A DNA stretch of 64,000 nt from Planobispora longispora (GCF_016863135.1 NZ_BOOH01000058.1:1-64000); one strand, 5' to 3'; shown: positions 15,646 through 24,519, counted from the stretch's first letter. The notes: generated from the sequence alone by a model not told the origin. Numbers and translations are program-made.

Positions 15646-17178
15646 GTGAAATCCCCTCTGCGCCCGCGCCGAGCCCGCGGTCTCCTGGCGATCGGCGCCA
15701 CCACCGGGCTCGTCCTCGGGGCGCTGACGGCCATGCCGGCCGCCGGCGCCGCGACCGCCGCCGGCTGCGCGGTCACCTACACCACCAACAGCTGGCAGGG
15801 CGGATTCACCGCCAACATCAGCATCAAGAACCTCGGTGACCCCATCAAGGGCTGGACGCTCGGTTTCGCCTTCCCGAACTCCGGCCAGAAGGTCGGGTAC
15901 GGATGGTCGGCGACCTACAGCCAGACCGGCGCCGCCGTCACCGCCAAGAATCTCGATTACAACGGGTCGCTGGCCACCGGGGCGTCGACGAACATCGGAT
16001 TCAACGGCAGCTGGAACGGGAGCAACCCGGCGCCGACGTCGTTCACCCTCAACGGCGTCACGTGCACCGGCTCGGCCACCCCCAAGCCGACCGTGACGCC
16101 CACGGTCACCCCCAAGCCGACGGCGACCCCCACCGCGACTCCGAAGCCGACGGCGACCCCCACCGCGACTCCGAAGCCGACGGCGACCCCCACGGTCACC
16201 CCCAAGCCGACGGCGACCCCCACCGCGGCTCCGGGCACCGGCACCCCGCTCGCGATCAACGGTCCGCTGCACGTGTGCGGTGTCGACCTGTGCAACCAGT
16301 ACAACCGCCCGATCCAGCTCCGCGGCATGAGCACCCACGGCATCCAGTGGTTCTCCAGGTGCTACAACGACAGCTCGCTGAACGCCCTCGCGAGCGACTG
16401 GAAGGCCGACCTGTTCCGGGTCTCGATGTACGTGCAGGAGCAGGGGTACGAGACCAACCCGGCCGCCTTCACCGACCTGGTGAACAAGTACGTCGACATG
16501 GCCGAGGCCCGCGGGCTGTACTCGATCATCGACTTCCACACGCTGACGCCGGGTGACCCCAACTACAACCTGGCCCGCGCCAAGACCTTCTTCGCCTCGG
16601 TCGCCGCGCGCAACGCCGGCAAGAAGGGCGTCATCTACGAGATCGCCAACGAGCCCAACGGGGTGAGCTGGGCGTCGATCAAGAGCTACGCCGAGCAGGT
16701 CATCCCGGTGATCCGGGCGGCGGACCCGGACGCCGTGATCATCGTCGGCACCCGCGGGTGGTCCTCGCTGGGCGTCTCGGACGGCTCCAACGAGTCCGAG
16801 ATCGTCAACAACCCGGTCAACGCCAAGAACATCATGTACGCCTTCCACTTCTACGCCGCCTCGCACAAGGACAACTACCGGTCCACGCTGAGCCAGGCGG
16901 CCGCGAAGCTCCCGGTGTTCGTCAGCGAGTTCGGCACGGTGAGCGCCAGCGGGGACGGCGCGGTCGACGTCGCCAGCACCACCGCGTGGCTCGACCTGAT
17001 GGACAGGCTGAAGATCAGCTACGCCAACTGGACGTACTCGGACGCGGGCGAGGGCAGCGCCGCCTTCAAGGCCGGCACCTGCTCGGGCGGCGTCTACACC
17101 GGCACCGGCGTGCTCACCCAGTCGGGCGCTCTCATCCGCGACCGCATCCGCACCGCGGACAACTTCCCCACCAGCTGA
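15646..17178 (+). CDS. Secreted endoglucanase: CBM2 plus GH5
   Basis: The 510-residue product starts at GTG 15646, with GAAAGG upstream. The order is a signal peptide (about 1-40, long basic start, ALTAMPAAGAATA), then a CBM2 cellulose-binding module (about 41-140, with KGWTLGFAF and conserved Trp residues). A linker of about 60 residues built from TPKPTATPTA-like repeats follows, and then a GH5 catalytic domain (about 205-510). Catalytic residues are the Glu acid/base in YEIANEPNG and the Glu nucleophile in FVSEFGT. The fold also shows RLRGMSTHG-like and IDFHTL motifs of the GH5 subfamily 2 type. It hydrolyses beta-1,4-glucan outside the cell. Operator-like motifs are shared with the pectate lyase promoter. 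Confidence 0.93.
   Translation: MKSPLRPRRARGLLAIGATTGLVLGALTAMPAAGAATAAGCAVTYTTNSWQGGFTANISIKNLGDPIKGWTLGFAFPNSGQKVGYGWSATYSQTGAAVTAKNLDYNGSLATGASTNIGFNGSWNGSNPAPTSFTLNGVTCTGSATPKPTVTPTVTPKPTATPTATPKPTATPTATPKPTATPTVTPKPTATPTAAPGTGTPLAINGPLHVCGVDLCNQYNRPIQLRGMSTHGIQWFSRCYNDSSLNALASDWKADLFRVSMYVQEQGYETNPAAFTDLVNKYVDMAEARGLYSIIDFHTLTPGDPNYNLARAKTFFASVAARNAGKKGVIYEIANEPNGVSWASIKSYAEQVIPVIRAADPDAVIIVGTRGWSSLGVSDGSNESEIVNNPVNAKNIMYAFHFYAASHKDNYRSTLSQAAAKLPVFVSEFGTVSASGDGAVDVASTTAWLDLMDRLKISYANWTYSDAGEGSAAFKAGTCSGGVYTGTGVLTQSGALIRDRIRTADNFPTS
16092..16230 (+). repeat. Tandem repeats encoding the cellulase linker
   Basis: Near-perfect repeats of about 30 bp (CCGAAGCCGACGGCGACCCC-type units) encode the PKPTATPTAT linker between CBM2 and GH5. 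Such tracts often change copy number by slippage. Confidence 0.8.
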
Positions 17179-17262
17179 TCCGGCCGCTTCCCCTCCCGGC
17201 CGATCCAGCCGACGGGCTCCTCCCGTAGCCCGTCCCCGGGTCCTCTCCGACCCGGCTTCCCC

Positions 17263-17304
17263 AAAAAGAAGAGGCCCGCCCCGCGATCCGGGGCGGGCCT
17301 CTTC
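17263..17304 (-). terminator. 16-bp hairpin terminator with T-tract for the MFS gene
   Basis: Perfect 16-bp arms (17268-17283 and 17289-17304) with loop CGATC. On the minus strand the stem is followed by five T, so it is a classical intrinsic terminator for the leftward MFS gene. It can also stop rightward transcription from the cellulase gene. Confidence 0.88.
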
Positions 17305-17340
17305 GCCGTCTCGGCCGGAACCCGCCCGGGCCGCCGGGAT

Positions 17341-18561
17341 TCAGGAGTTCTGGGCGGCGGGTTGCAGGCGGCGGACGACCGTCCGGTAGCGCAGGACCTG
17401 GACCGCCCCGAGCAGCCAGACCGGATACTGTACGGCGAACGCCCAGCGGAAGGACTCCAGGCCGGTCCCGCCGTTCAGGTCGAGGACGACGCCGATCAGG
17501 GCGATCACCGACATGGAGGCCACGAAGCCGCCGCCGTTGACGATGCCGGTCGCCGCGCCGATCCGGGCGGCGGGGTTGAAGGTCCTCGCGTAGTCGAAGC
17601 CGATCATCGAGCCGGGGCCGTTGGCCGCCAGGATGACCACGAGCACCGCGAGCAGCCAGAGCGGGGCCCGTCCCGGCCAGGCGAGCACGGCGGTCCACGC
17701 TGCGGCGGTGGTGCCGATCACGATGAGCACCAGCCGGGAGCGGTGGAACGGGAAGCGCCCGGCGAGGTAGCCGAGCAGCGGCCCGCAGACCATGCCGCAC
17801 AGGGTCAGCGCGGACAGCAGCACACCCGCCGTGGACGGGGACAGCCCCTGCCCCTGGACCAGGAACGGATACCCCCACAGCAGGAGGAAGGCGGCGGCCG
17901 AGCACTGGGTTGCCGCGTGGGTCCACATGCCCAGGCGCGTGCCGGGCTCGGCCCAGGCGGCCTTCAGCCCGGGAGGGGCGTCGGCCGCGTGTTCCGGCCG
18001 GGAGTCGCGCAGGACCGTCAGGAGCAGGACCACGGCCACCGCGCCGAGGACGGCGGCGCCCAGGAAGGTGGGCGTCCAGCCGTACGAGCGCAGGGAGTGG
18101 ATCAGCGGGACCGCCGAGGCGATCGCGCCGAGCTGTCCGATGATGCCGGTGAGCTGGACCAGCACCGGATTGCGGTGCGCGGGGAAGTGGAGGTTCACCA
18201 GCCGGATCACGCTGATGAACGTCATGGCGTCGCCGCACCCGATCAGCGCCCGGCCGGCGACTCCGCCCGCCAGCCCGCCCGCGAAGGCGAAGACCAGTTC
18301 GCCGCAGGCCATCACCGCGGCCCCGGTGACCAGCATGCGCTTGGAGCCGAACCGGTCGACCAGCACGCCGACGGGCACCTGCATGCCCGCGTAGACCAGG
18401 AGCTGGAGCATGGCCAGCAGGGAGAGTCCGGCCGCTCCCACGCCGAGCCGGGCGGCGGCCTCGATGCTCGCGACGCCGAGGGACTGGCGGTGGAAGACGG
18501 CGATGACGTAGGCCAGGACACCGGTGGTCCAGAAGATCATGGCTTTGGACCGTGGTGTCAT
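17341..18561 (-). CDS. MFS transporter
   Basis: The 406-residue membrane protein has about 12 hydrophobic segments. It carries the MFS motif-A form GVLVDRFGSKRML after the second segment and a weaker copy in the second half (GYLAGRFPFHRSRL). The family moves small solutes with proton coupling. Sequence alone does not reveal the substrate. The opening TTGVLAYVIAVFHRQSLGVAS resembles organic-anion or nitrate-type porters, which is a weak hint. The start ATG 18561 lacks a strong ribosome-binding site. A T-tract hairpin follows the stop. Confidence 0.85.
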   Translation of the reverse strand: MTPRSKAMIFWTTGVLAYVIAVFHRQSLGVASIEAAARLGVGAAGLSLLAMLQLLVYAGMQVPVGVLVDRFGSKRMLVTGAAVMACGELVFAFAGGLAGGVAGRALIGCGDAMTFISVIRLVNLHFPAHRNPVLVQLTGIIGQLGAIASAVPLIHSLRSYGWTPTFLGAAVLGAVAVVLLLTVLRDSRPEHAADAPPGLKAAWAEPGTRLGMWTHAATQCSAAAFLLLWGYPFLVQGQGLSPSTAGVLLSALTLCGMVCGPLLGYLAGRFPFHRSRLVLIVIGTTAAAWTAVLAWPGRAPLWLLAVLVVILAANGPGSMIGFDYARTFNPAARIGAATGIVNGGGFVASMSVIALIGVVLDLNGGTGLESFRWAFAVQYPVWLLGAVQVLRYRTVVRRLQPAAQNS

Positions 18562-18588
18562 GGGCTGAATATTACGTTTGCGAACTTC

Positions 18589-18704
18589 GTGCTCCTGTCG
18601 CGGGGTCGCTCGTGCCCCGGCGTGGAACCGGCTCGTGCTCGGACGTAGGACCGGCTCGTGCTCCGGCGCAGGACCGTTCGCGTTCCGGTCAAAGAACCGT
18701 TCGC
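18589..18704. repeat. Five imperfect 23-bp tandem repeats
   Basis: Units start at 18589, 18612, 18635, 18658 and 18682. The consensus is GTGCTCCGGCGTAGGACCG plus a CTC or TTCGC end. They fill most of the 356-bp gene-free region between the MFS start and the DUF4287 gene. I see no coding potential and no known element; they may bind a regulator. Confidence 0.6.
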
Positions 18705-18917
18705 GCTTCGATCGGGGGTCGAAAGTGTCGGCGCCGGAAGGTAGCTTTGAATCAGGCGTGGTTCCCGCGCCCGACCTCCTTCACCGGCGCTCACGCCACC
18801 GGCTCGCGGAGGTAAAGGGGGCCCTGGAGTTCTCGGGACGCCGGTTGCACATGCCCTTGATCCGGCCGGGCGGCGGGAGCGTGAGTCCCGGCGCGACGCC
18901 GTGTCCAGGAGCATGAG

Positions 18918-19697
18918 ATGACCAGCAACAAGTCCTTCAAGAGCCGCGTCCGCGCCCGCATGGCCAAGACCGGCGAGAGCTACTCCGCCGCCCGCCGCCA
19001 CCTCGTGCCCGAGGTCCCCGGCGACGAGCCCGCCGGACGGCTCGCGGACCCCTCCGCCCCCGAAGAGCAGACGGCCGCCGCCCTTGCCGGGGAGCCGGCC
19101 GCCGCCTCCGCCGGGGAGCCGGTCTCCGCCCCCGCCGCGGATCAGCCGGACGCCGTCCGTGACGCGACGGTCTCCGATGACGCGATGGTCGCGCGGACCG
19201 GCCGCTCCCACGACGAGTGGTTCGCGCTCCTCGACGCCTGGGGCGCCGCCGCCCGCCCGCACGGGGAGATCGCCCGCTGGCTGGTCGAGGAGCACGGCGT
19301 CCCGGGCTGGTGGGCACAGAGCGTCACCGTCGCCTACGAGCGGGCACGCGGTCTGCGCGCTCCCGGCCAGTCGCGCGCCGGCGACTTCTCGATCAGCGCG
19401 AGCAAGACCATCGACGTCCCGGCCGAACGGATCATCGAGGCGTTCACCGACGACGACCTGCGCGCCCGGTGGCTGCCGGACGCCCCCTTCGAGGTCCGTA
19501 CCTCACGCCCCGGCAAGTCCGTCACCGCCAACTGGGAGGGCCGGGCCGCCATCACGGTCGGCGTGGTCGCCAAGGGCGAGGAGAAGACCCAGCTCGGCCT
19601 CCAGCACGGCAAGCTCTCCGACGCCGCGTCGGCCGCCGAGATGAAGACGTACTGGCGCGAGCGTGTCACCGCCCTGAAGAAGCTCCTGGAGGGCTGA
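18918..19697 (+). CDS. DUF4287 and SRPBCC (AHSA1-like) domain protein
   Basis: The 259-residue protein begins with a small basic segment (KSRVRARMAKTGESYSAARRHL), then an Ala/Pro/Glu-rich linker of about 50 residues. A DUF4287 region (about 95-155, with HDEWFALLDAWGAA and ARWLVEEHGVPGWWAQSVTVAYE) follows. The C-terminal 90 residues form an SRPBCC/AHSA1-like domain (FSISASKTIDVPAERIIEAF). Such proteins are common in actinomycetes and have no firm function; SRPBCC folds bind hydrophobic ligands or act as chaperone partners. GGAG precedes ATG 18918. Its 3' end overlaps that of the convergent XRE gene by 32 bp, and a hairpin lies just beyond. Confidence 0.8.
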   Translation: MTSNKSFKSRVRARMAKTGESYSAARRHLVPEVPGDEPAGRLADPSAPEEQTAAALAGEPAAASAGEPVSAPAADQPDAVRDATVSDDAMVARTGRSHDEWFALLDAWGAAARPHGEIARWLVEEHGVPGWWAQSVTVAYERARGLRAPGQSRAGDFSISASKTIDVPAERIIEAFTDDDLRARWLPDAPFEVRTSRPGKSVTANWEGRAAITVGVVAKGEEKTQLGLQHGKLSDAASAAEMKTYWRERVTALKKLLEG

Positions 19698-20403
19698 TCC
19701 CCGGAGACGGGGCGGCGGACCGCCACGACGAGGATGAGGATCCCCTCTCAGAGAGGTCCTCGTCCTCGTACGGCGCTCCGTGCAGTCCCTCGTGCGGTCG
19801 GAGATCCGGAGTCTGCCGGGCCGGCTCGCCCGGAGTCTCCCGGCGCTCGCTCCGCTTCCGGGGGTAGCGGATCAGGAGGCTGGCGTGGACGTCGTGCTCG
19901 CCGAGGGCGGCGTAGGTGTGCGGGACGTCGGAGCGCCAGGTGACGTACTCGCCGGGCCCGGCCGTCAGCGGGGCGTCGGCCGGGCCCGCGCGCAGGGTCC
20001 CGGCGAAGACGGTGAGGTGCTCGGTGACGCCCTCCGGGTGGGCGGGGGAGGTCTGGGCGGAGCCTGCGGGGAAGAACAGGCGGTAGAGCTCGTAGGCGGC
20101 GCCCTCCTCCTCGAAGGCGTGGAGCAGCACGCCCTGTACGGCGGTGCCGTGCACGACGGGACCGGTGTCGACCACGGCGGCCAGGCCCACGCCGAGCTGG
20201 GCGGTCACCGTCCAGAGGGTCTCCAGCGTCGGGTTGCGGGTGCCGTTCTCCAGACCGGAGAGCGTGGCCTTGCCGACGCCCGCCCGCCGGGCGAGCTCCG
20301 AGAGGGAGATGCCGCGCTCCTCCCTCAACCTGCGGATTCGCCGACCGATGTCTGAGGTGTCGGCGTCCGAGGTCGGACGAGGATTTTGTGGTCCGGGCTT
20401 CAT
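19666..20403 (-). CDS. XRE-cupin transcriptional regulator with C-terminal extension
   Basis: The 245-residue protein from ATG 20403 has an XRE helix-turn-helix (about 18-75, IRRLREERGISLSELARRAGVGKATLSGLENG) and a cupin domain (about 85-185, ending LLIRYPRKR). This matches E. coli SutR (YdcN), whose gene also lies next to a BenE-type gene. Family members end near residue 185. Here the frame stays open for about 60 more residues of low-complexity, Ser/Glu/Pro-rich sequence. This tail reads through a strong hairpin (19728-19769) and overlaps the end of the convergent gene. Loss of the original stop is likely. A perfect dyad lies between it and the divergent BenE gene. Confidence 0.8.
   Translation of the reverse strand: MKPGPQNPRPTSDADTSDIGRRIRRLREERGISLSELARRAGVGKATLSGLENGTRNPTLETLWTVTAQLGVGLAAVVDTGPVVHGTAVQGVLLHAFEEEGAAYELYRLFFPAGSAQTSPAHPEGVTEHLTVFAGTLRAGPADAPLTAGPGEYVTWRSDVPHTYAALGEHDVHASLLIRYPRKRSERRETPGEPARQTPDLRPHEGLHGAPYEDEDLSERGSSSSSWRSAAPSPGISPPGASSGR
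19728..19769. terminator. Long hairpin terminator of the DUF4287 gene
   Basis: Outer 13-bp arms (19728-19740 and 19757-19769, one G-T pair) plus an inner 5-bp stem CCTCT/AGAGG. It falls inside the C-terminal extension of the opposing XRE gene, which suggests that extension is recent or that the gene normally ended earlier. Confidence 0.75.
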
Positions 20404-20427
20404 AGGGCTATCGTGCAACACGACGGC

Positions 20428-20445
20428 CGTTCCGTTTACGGAACG
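20428..20445. promoter_or_regulatory. Operator of the XRE-cupin/BenE divergent pair
   Basis: Perfect 8-bp inverted repeat CGTTCCGT and ACGGAACG with a TT centre, in the 90-bp gap between the two start codons. It is the probable binding site of the XRE-cupin regulator. Confidence 0.7.
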
Positions 20446-20493
20446 ATCGGTACGAGGGGGCGAATCGCCCCGACCCGCCGGAGGAGGACGACG

Positions 20494-21831
20494 ATGAACC
20501 GCCTGCTGCAGCCGGCGCTGGCCGGGGTGGTGACCGCGCTGGTCGGGTTCGCCAGCTCCTTCACCGTCGTGCTGGCCGGGCTCCGGGCGGTGGGCGCCGA
20601 CCAGGTCCAGGCCGCCTCCGGCCTGCTCGCGCTCTGCGTGGCCGTGGGCGGGACGGCGATCTGGCTGAGCGTGCGGCTGCGCACGCCGATCGCCGTCGCC
20701 TGGTCCACCCCCGGTGCGGCGCTGCTGGTCTCCACCGGGGCCGTCGAGGGGGGCTTCCCCGCCGCGGTCGGCGCGTTCGCCGTCTGCGGCCTGCTCATCG
20801 TCGTGGCCGGGCTCTTCCCCGTCCTGGGTCGCTGGATCGCGGCCATCCCGGCGCCGATCGCCGGGGCGATGCTCGCCGGAGTCCTGCTCGACCTGTGCGT
20901 CGCGCCGGTCAGGGCGCTGGTCGAGGTGCCGGAACTGGCCGTCCCGGTCGTGCTGGTCTGGGCGGCGCTCAGCCGGGTGGCCCGCACGTGGGCGGTGCCG
21001 GGCGCGCTGCTGGTCGCGGTCGCGGCGATCGCGCTCACCGGGCCGGGGCTGGACGCGGTGGACGTGCGGCCGGTGGTCGAGCTGACCGCGCCGTCCTGGA
21101 GCACCCCGGCGATGATCAGCATCGCGGTCCCGCTCTTCCTGGTCACGATGGCCGCGCAGAACGTGCCGGGCATGGCGGTCCTGGCCGGGTACGGCTACCG
21201 CCCGCCGCTGCGCGGCCTGCTCGTCGGCACGGGCCTGGCCAGTGCCGCCGCGGCCCCCCTGGGCGGGCACGCGGTGAACCTGGCCGCGATCACCGCCGCC
21301 CTGGCCGCCGGGCCGGACGCCGACCCCGATCCGGGGCGGAGGTGGATCGCCTCCACCACCGCGGGGATCTCGATGATCCTCCTGGGGGTCGGGGCCGGGC
21401 TCGCGACGGCCCTGGTCCTGCTCTCCCCTCCGGTGCTCATCGAGGCCGTCGCCGGACTCGCCCTCCTGGGCGCGCTCGCCTCGGCGGTCACCGCGGCCGT
21501 CGCCGACCCCGAGGGCCGGGAGGCCGCGGTGGTCACCTTCGCGGTCACCGCGTCGGGGGTGACCGTGCTCGGCGTGGGCGCGGCCTTCTGGGGGCTCGTC
21601 GCGGGCGGGCTGATGACGCTCCTGCACCGGGGGAGGAGGGCGCCGCAGGCCGTACCGGCCTCCGGTTCCGATTCGGCCCCTGACCCGGGTCCGGCCTCCG
21701 TCCCTGACCCGGCCTCCGTCCCCGGCCCGGCTCCCATCCCCGGTCCGGTTCCCGGCCGGAATTCCGGCTCCGGCCGTGATCCGGACCCCGGCCCCGATCC
21801 GAATCCCGAGCGGGACCGGGCGCGGGCCTGA
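20494..21831 (+). CDS. BenE-family (benzoate/H+ symporter-like) transporter
   Basis: The 445-residue protein starts at ATG 20494 with GGAGGAGG upstream. About 390 residues form 11-12 membrane segments with BenE signatures such as GFASSFTVVLAGL, AWSTPGAALL, AGAMLAGVLLDLC and MAAQNVPGMAVLAGYGYRPP. The family takes up benzoate or related compounds, and E. coli YdcO is a close functional parallel because it also neighbours SutR. No benzoate catabolism genes are near, so the substrate is open. The last 55 residues are a Pro/Asp/Gly-rich repeat (PDPGPAS-type) absent from typical members. It is divergent from the XRE-cupin gene. Confidence 0.88.
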   Translation: MNRLLQPALAGVVTALVGFASSFTVVLAGLRAVGADQVQAASGLLALCVAVGGTAIWLSVRLRTPIAVAWSTPGAALLVSTGAVEGGFPAAVGAFAVCGLLIVVAGLFPVLGRWIAAIPAPIAGAMLAGVLLDLCVAPVRALVEVPELAVPVVLVWAALSRVARTWAVPGALLVAVAAIALTGPGLDAVDVRPVVELTAPSWSTPAMISIAVPLFLVTMAAQNVPGMAVLAGYGYRPPLRGLLVGTGLASAAAAPLGGHAVNLAAITAALAAGPDADPDPGRRWIASTTAGISMILLGVGAGLATALVLLSPPVLIEAVAGLALLGALASAVTAAVADPEGREAAVVTFAVTASGVTVLGVGAAFWGLVAGGLMTLLHRGRRAPQAVPASGSDSAPDPGPASVPDPASVPGPAPIPGPVPGRNSGSGRDPDPGPDPNPERDRARA

Positions 21832-21989
21832 ACTCGGCCCCGGAGCGGGGCCATGGACCGGAGACCGGGGACCGGGCGGTGTCTGCCTCGCTTCCGCCGC
21901 AAACTGCCTATTCTGGGATGTGATCGACCCGGCCGGCCGCCCCCGCCACCCGCATCGATCCCGAGACCACGAGACGCCGGGAGGCAGAC

Positions 21990-24371
21990 GTGTCGGAACC
22001 GTATCCCCTGCGGCCGGACGAACCATCCCGGATCGGGGGGTACCGCCTGCTCGGGCGGGTGGGGACGGGCGGGCAGGGGGTGGTGTACCTCGGCGAGTCC
22101 CCGGCGGGCGCGCGGGTCGCCGTCAAGGTCCTGCACAGTCACGTCGCCGGTGATCCGAGGAACCACAAGCGCTTCCTCCGCGAGGTGGAGGCGGCCCGCC
22201 GGGTGCCCCAGTTCTGCACGGCGCCCATCCTGGACGCCGGTACGGAGGAAGACCGGCCGTACGTGGTGAGCGAGTTCATCGAGGGGGAGTCGCTGGAGCA
22301 GCGGGTCGGCTCGCGCGGACCGCTCGGCGCACGCGACCTGGAACGGCTCGCGATCGGCACGGCCACCGCCCTGGCGGCGATCCACGGCGCCGGAATCGTC
22401 CACCGCGACTTCAAGCCCGCCAACGTGCTGCTCGGCCCGGACGGGCCCCGGGTGGTCGACTTCGGCATCGCGCGCAGCATGACCATGACCACCACCTCCG
22501 CCAGCGTGGTCGGCACCCCGCCGTACATGTCGCCCGAGCAGCTCTCCGGGGAGGAGGTGGGCCCGCCCTCCGACCTGTTCAGCTGGGCCGGGACCATCCT
22601 GTTCGCCGGGACGGGCAGGACCCCGTTCGGCCGCGACATCGCCATCGCGGCCCTGGTGTACCGGATCCTCCACCAGGAGAGCGACCTCACCGGCCTCCCG
22701 GACGGCCTGCGGGAGATCGTCGGCCGGTGCCTGGCCAAGGCGCCGGGGAACCGGCCCGCGGCCGAGCAGGTGCTGCTGGGCCTCATCACCGGCCACGGGA
22801 CGGGCCGTTCCGACCTGCCGGTCTCCACCGGTGACCTGCTGGTCACGGCCATGGGCCGGATGGGGAGTCCCGCCGCGCCCCCCGCTCCTCGCGGGCCCTC
22901 CGCACCGGATCCGCTCCCGCGCCCGGTGCCCCCGGGGTCCCCGGCTCCGGATCCGGCCTCCTTCCCGGCGCCCTTCCCGGCGCCCTTCCCGGCGGGGCCG
23001 CATCCCACCGGTTCGTCGCCGGTGCCGCCGTACTCCACCGGTCCGTCGCCGGTGGGAGCGCATTCCACCGGTCCGTCCGGGTGGGGACCACCCCCCGCCG
23101 GTCCTTCTCCGATGGCGTCGTACTCCACCGACCCGTCCTCCATGGGGGCGCGTTCCACGGGCCCGTCCGGGTGGGGACCACCCCCCGGGAGCCCGCCCCA
23201 GGAGCGGCCCCCCGGCGGGCTCACCCGGCGGAACCTCCTGATCGGCGGGGGAGCGGCGCTGGCCACCGGCGCGGTGGCGGGAGCCGCGATCCTGCTCCCC
23301 CGCTACCTGCGGGAGGGCGACGGCACGATCGGGTCCCGGCCCGGAGGCGGCACGGGGGCGGCGAGCACCCCCGCGCCCCCGGCCACCCCGGGGACCTCGC
23401 CCACCGGCGGGTCGTCGGCTTCTCCCTCGCCCTCCCCGTCCGCCACCCCGAGCCCGTCCGGGCTGATTCAGCCGGGCGGCCAGCCTCTGGTGCTCCGCAA
23501 CGGCCAGTCGGTGCAGGGCCTCGCGATCTCCGCCGACGGCCGCATGGTGGCCGCCGGATGCTGGGACGGCCGGATCCGGCTGTGGGAGGTGCCCTCGGGC
23601 GATTCGCTCGGGGAGCTCCGCGACCGCGAGTTCTACGTCGAGGGTGTGGCGCTGAGCCCGGACGGCCGCACGCTGATCAGCGTCGGCGGGGTGCGTGACA
23701 CCGAGACGCACGTATGGGACGTCGCCTCCAGGCGCAGGAAGCGTGTGCCGAAGTCCGTGATCGGCTCCGTCTTCGCGGGGTTCAGCCCCGACGGCGCGCG
23801 GTTCGTCACCGGCAGCGGGTACGAATGGGTCCGGGTCTGGAAGACCTCCGGTTACTCGCAGGTCGGCGCGTCCATGCGGCACAAGGAGCTGGTCAAGAAC
23901 GCGGCCTTCAGCCCGGACGGACGCCTGCTGGCCTCCGCGGGATGGGACAACACGGTACGGCTCTGGCGTGTCTCCGACGGCAGCGCGGTGGGCGGCCCGC
24001 TGACCGGGCACAAGGACCTGGTCAACGCGGTGGTGTTCCTCGACGGCGGGAAGACGCTGGCGAGCGCGGGATACGACAAGGTCGTGCGGGTCTGGGACGT
24101 GGCCTCCCGCAAACCCGCGGGGGAGACGTTCAAGGGGGCCGGGACGACGGTCAACACCATGGCCGCCAGCCCCGACGGGACCCTCCTCGCCGCCGGGACC
24201 AACGAGAACGGCGTCTTGTTGTGGGACGTCGCCACCCGGCGCCGGTTCCGCCAGCCACTGTCCGACGGCCAGATCCATGCCGTGGCCTTCAGCCGCGACG
24301 GGGCCGTCCTGGCCGTGGCCGCCGGCAACGACGTGTTCGTGTACGACGTCGGCAGCCTGCGCACCGCCTGA
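21990..24371 (+). CDS. Membrane-anchored Ser/Thr protein kinase with WD40 sensor domain
   Basis: The 793-residue protein starts at GTG 21990 after GGGAGG. The kinase domain (about 15-275) is complete: glycine loop GRVGTGGQGVVY, Lys46 in VAVKV, HRD at 138-140, Asn145, DFG at 157-159 and SPEQ. Next is a Pro/Gly/Ser-rich linker (about 290-410) with internal repeats, then one membrane segment (about 420-445). An extracytoplasmic region opens with a Thr/Ser/Pro stretch and ends in about seven WD40 blades (about 500-793), with motifs such as VRLWRVSDG and VRVWDVASR. The kinase is inside and the propeller outside, a known actinobacterial and cyanobacterial plan. A 22-bp hairpin follows. Confidence 0.93.
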   Translation: MSEPYPLRPDEPSRIGGYRLLGRVGTGGQGVVYLGESPAGARVAVKVLHSHVAGDPRNHKRFLREVEAARRVPQFCTAPILDAGTEEDRPYVVSEFIEGESLEQRVGSRGPLGARDLERLAIGTATALAAIHGAGIVHRDFKPANVLLGPDGPRVVDFGIARSMTMTTTSASVVGTPPYMSPEQLSGEEVGPPSDLFSWAGTILFAGTGRTPFGRDIAIAALVYRILHQESDLTGLPDGLREIVGRCLAKAPGNRPAAEQVLLGLITGHGTGRSDLPVSTGDLLVTAMGRMGSPAAPPAPRGPSAPDPLPRPVPPGSPAPDPASFPAPFPAPFPAGPHPTGSSPVPPYSTGPSPVGAHSTGPSGWGPPPAGPSPMASYSTDPSSMGARSTGPSGWGPPPGSPPQERPPGGLTRRNLLIGGGAALATGAVAGAAILLPRYLREGDGTIGSRPGGGTGAASTPAPPATPGTSPTGGSSASPSPSPSATPSPSGLIQPGGQPLVLRNGQSVQGLAISADGRMVAAGCWDGRIRLWEVPSGDSLGELRDREFYVEGVALSPDGRTLISVGGVRDTETHVWDVASRRRKRVPKSVIGSVFAGFSPDGARFVTGSGYEWVRVWKTSGYSQVGASMRHKELVKNAAFSPDGRLLASAGWDNTVRLWRVSDGSAVGGPLTGHKDLVNAVVFLDGGKTLASAGYDKVVRVWDVASRKPAGETFKGAGTTVNTMAASPDGTLLAAGTNENGVLLWDVATRRRFRQPLSDGQIHAVAFSRDGAVLAVAAGNDVFVYDVGSLRTA
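23073..23187 (+). repeat. Direct repeat in the kinase linker
   Basis: A 25-bp sequence at 23073-23097 recurs exactly at 23163-23187, within a 90-bp period that encodes the proline-rich juxtamembrane linker. CCACCGGTCCGTC blocks repeat as well. Confidence 0.7.
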
Positions 24372-24425
24372 CGGCACAAGAGCGTCCCGAGCCCCTGATA
24401 CGCGGACGACTACCGGCGCCGAGGG

Positions 24426-24476
24426 ACGGACGAGGCTCCGGGAGGCGATGCCGCCGCCTCCCGGAGCCTCGTCCGT
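24426..24476. terminator. 22-bp perfect hairpin between convergent genes
   Basis: Arms at 24426-24447 and 24455-24476 pair perfectly over 22 bp with a 7-base loop. It lies between the kinase stop and the MMPL stop and can serve both strands. Confidence 0.88.
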
Positions 24477-24519
24477 TCTCGCGCCGGCGGGTCAGCCGGC
24501 AGTGATTCGTGCCGGTGGG

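Noticed and set aside
15228-15839. 203-residue rightward frame upstream of the cellulase start
   Set aside because: It overlaps a terminator and the signal-peptide region in another frame, with no start signal and no family match.
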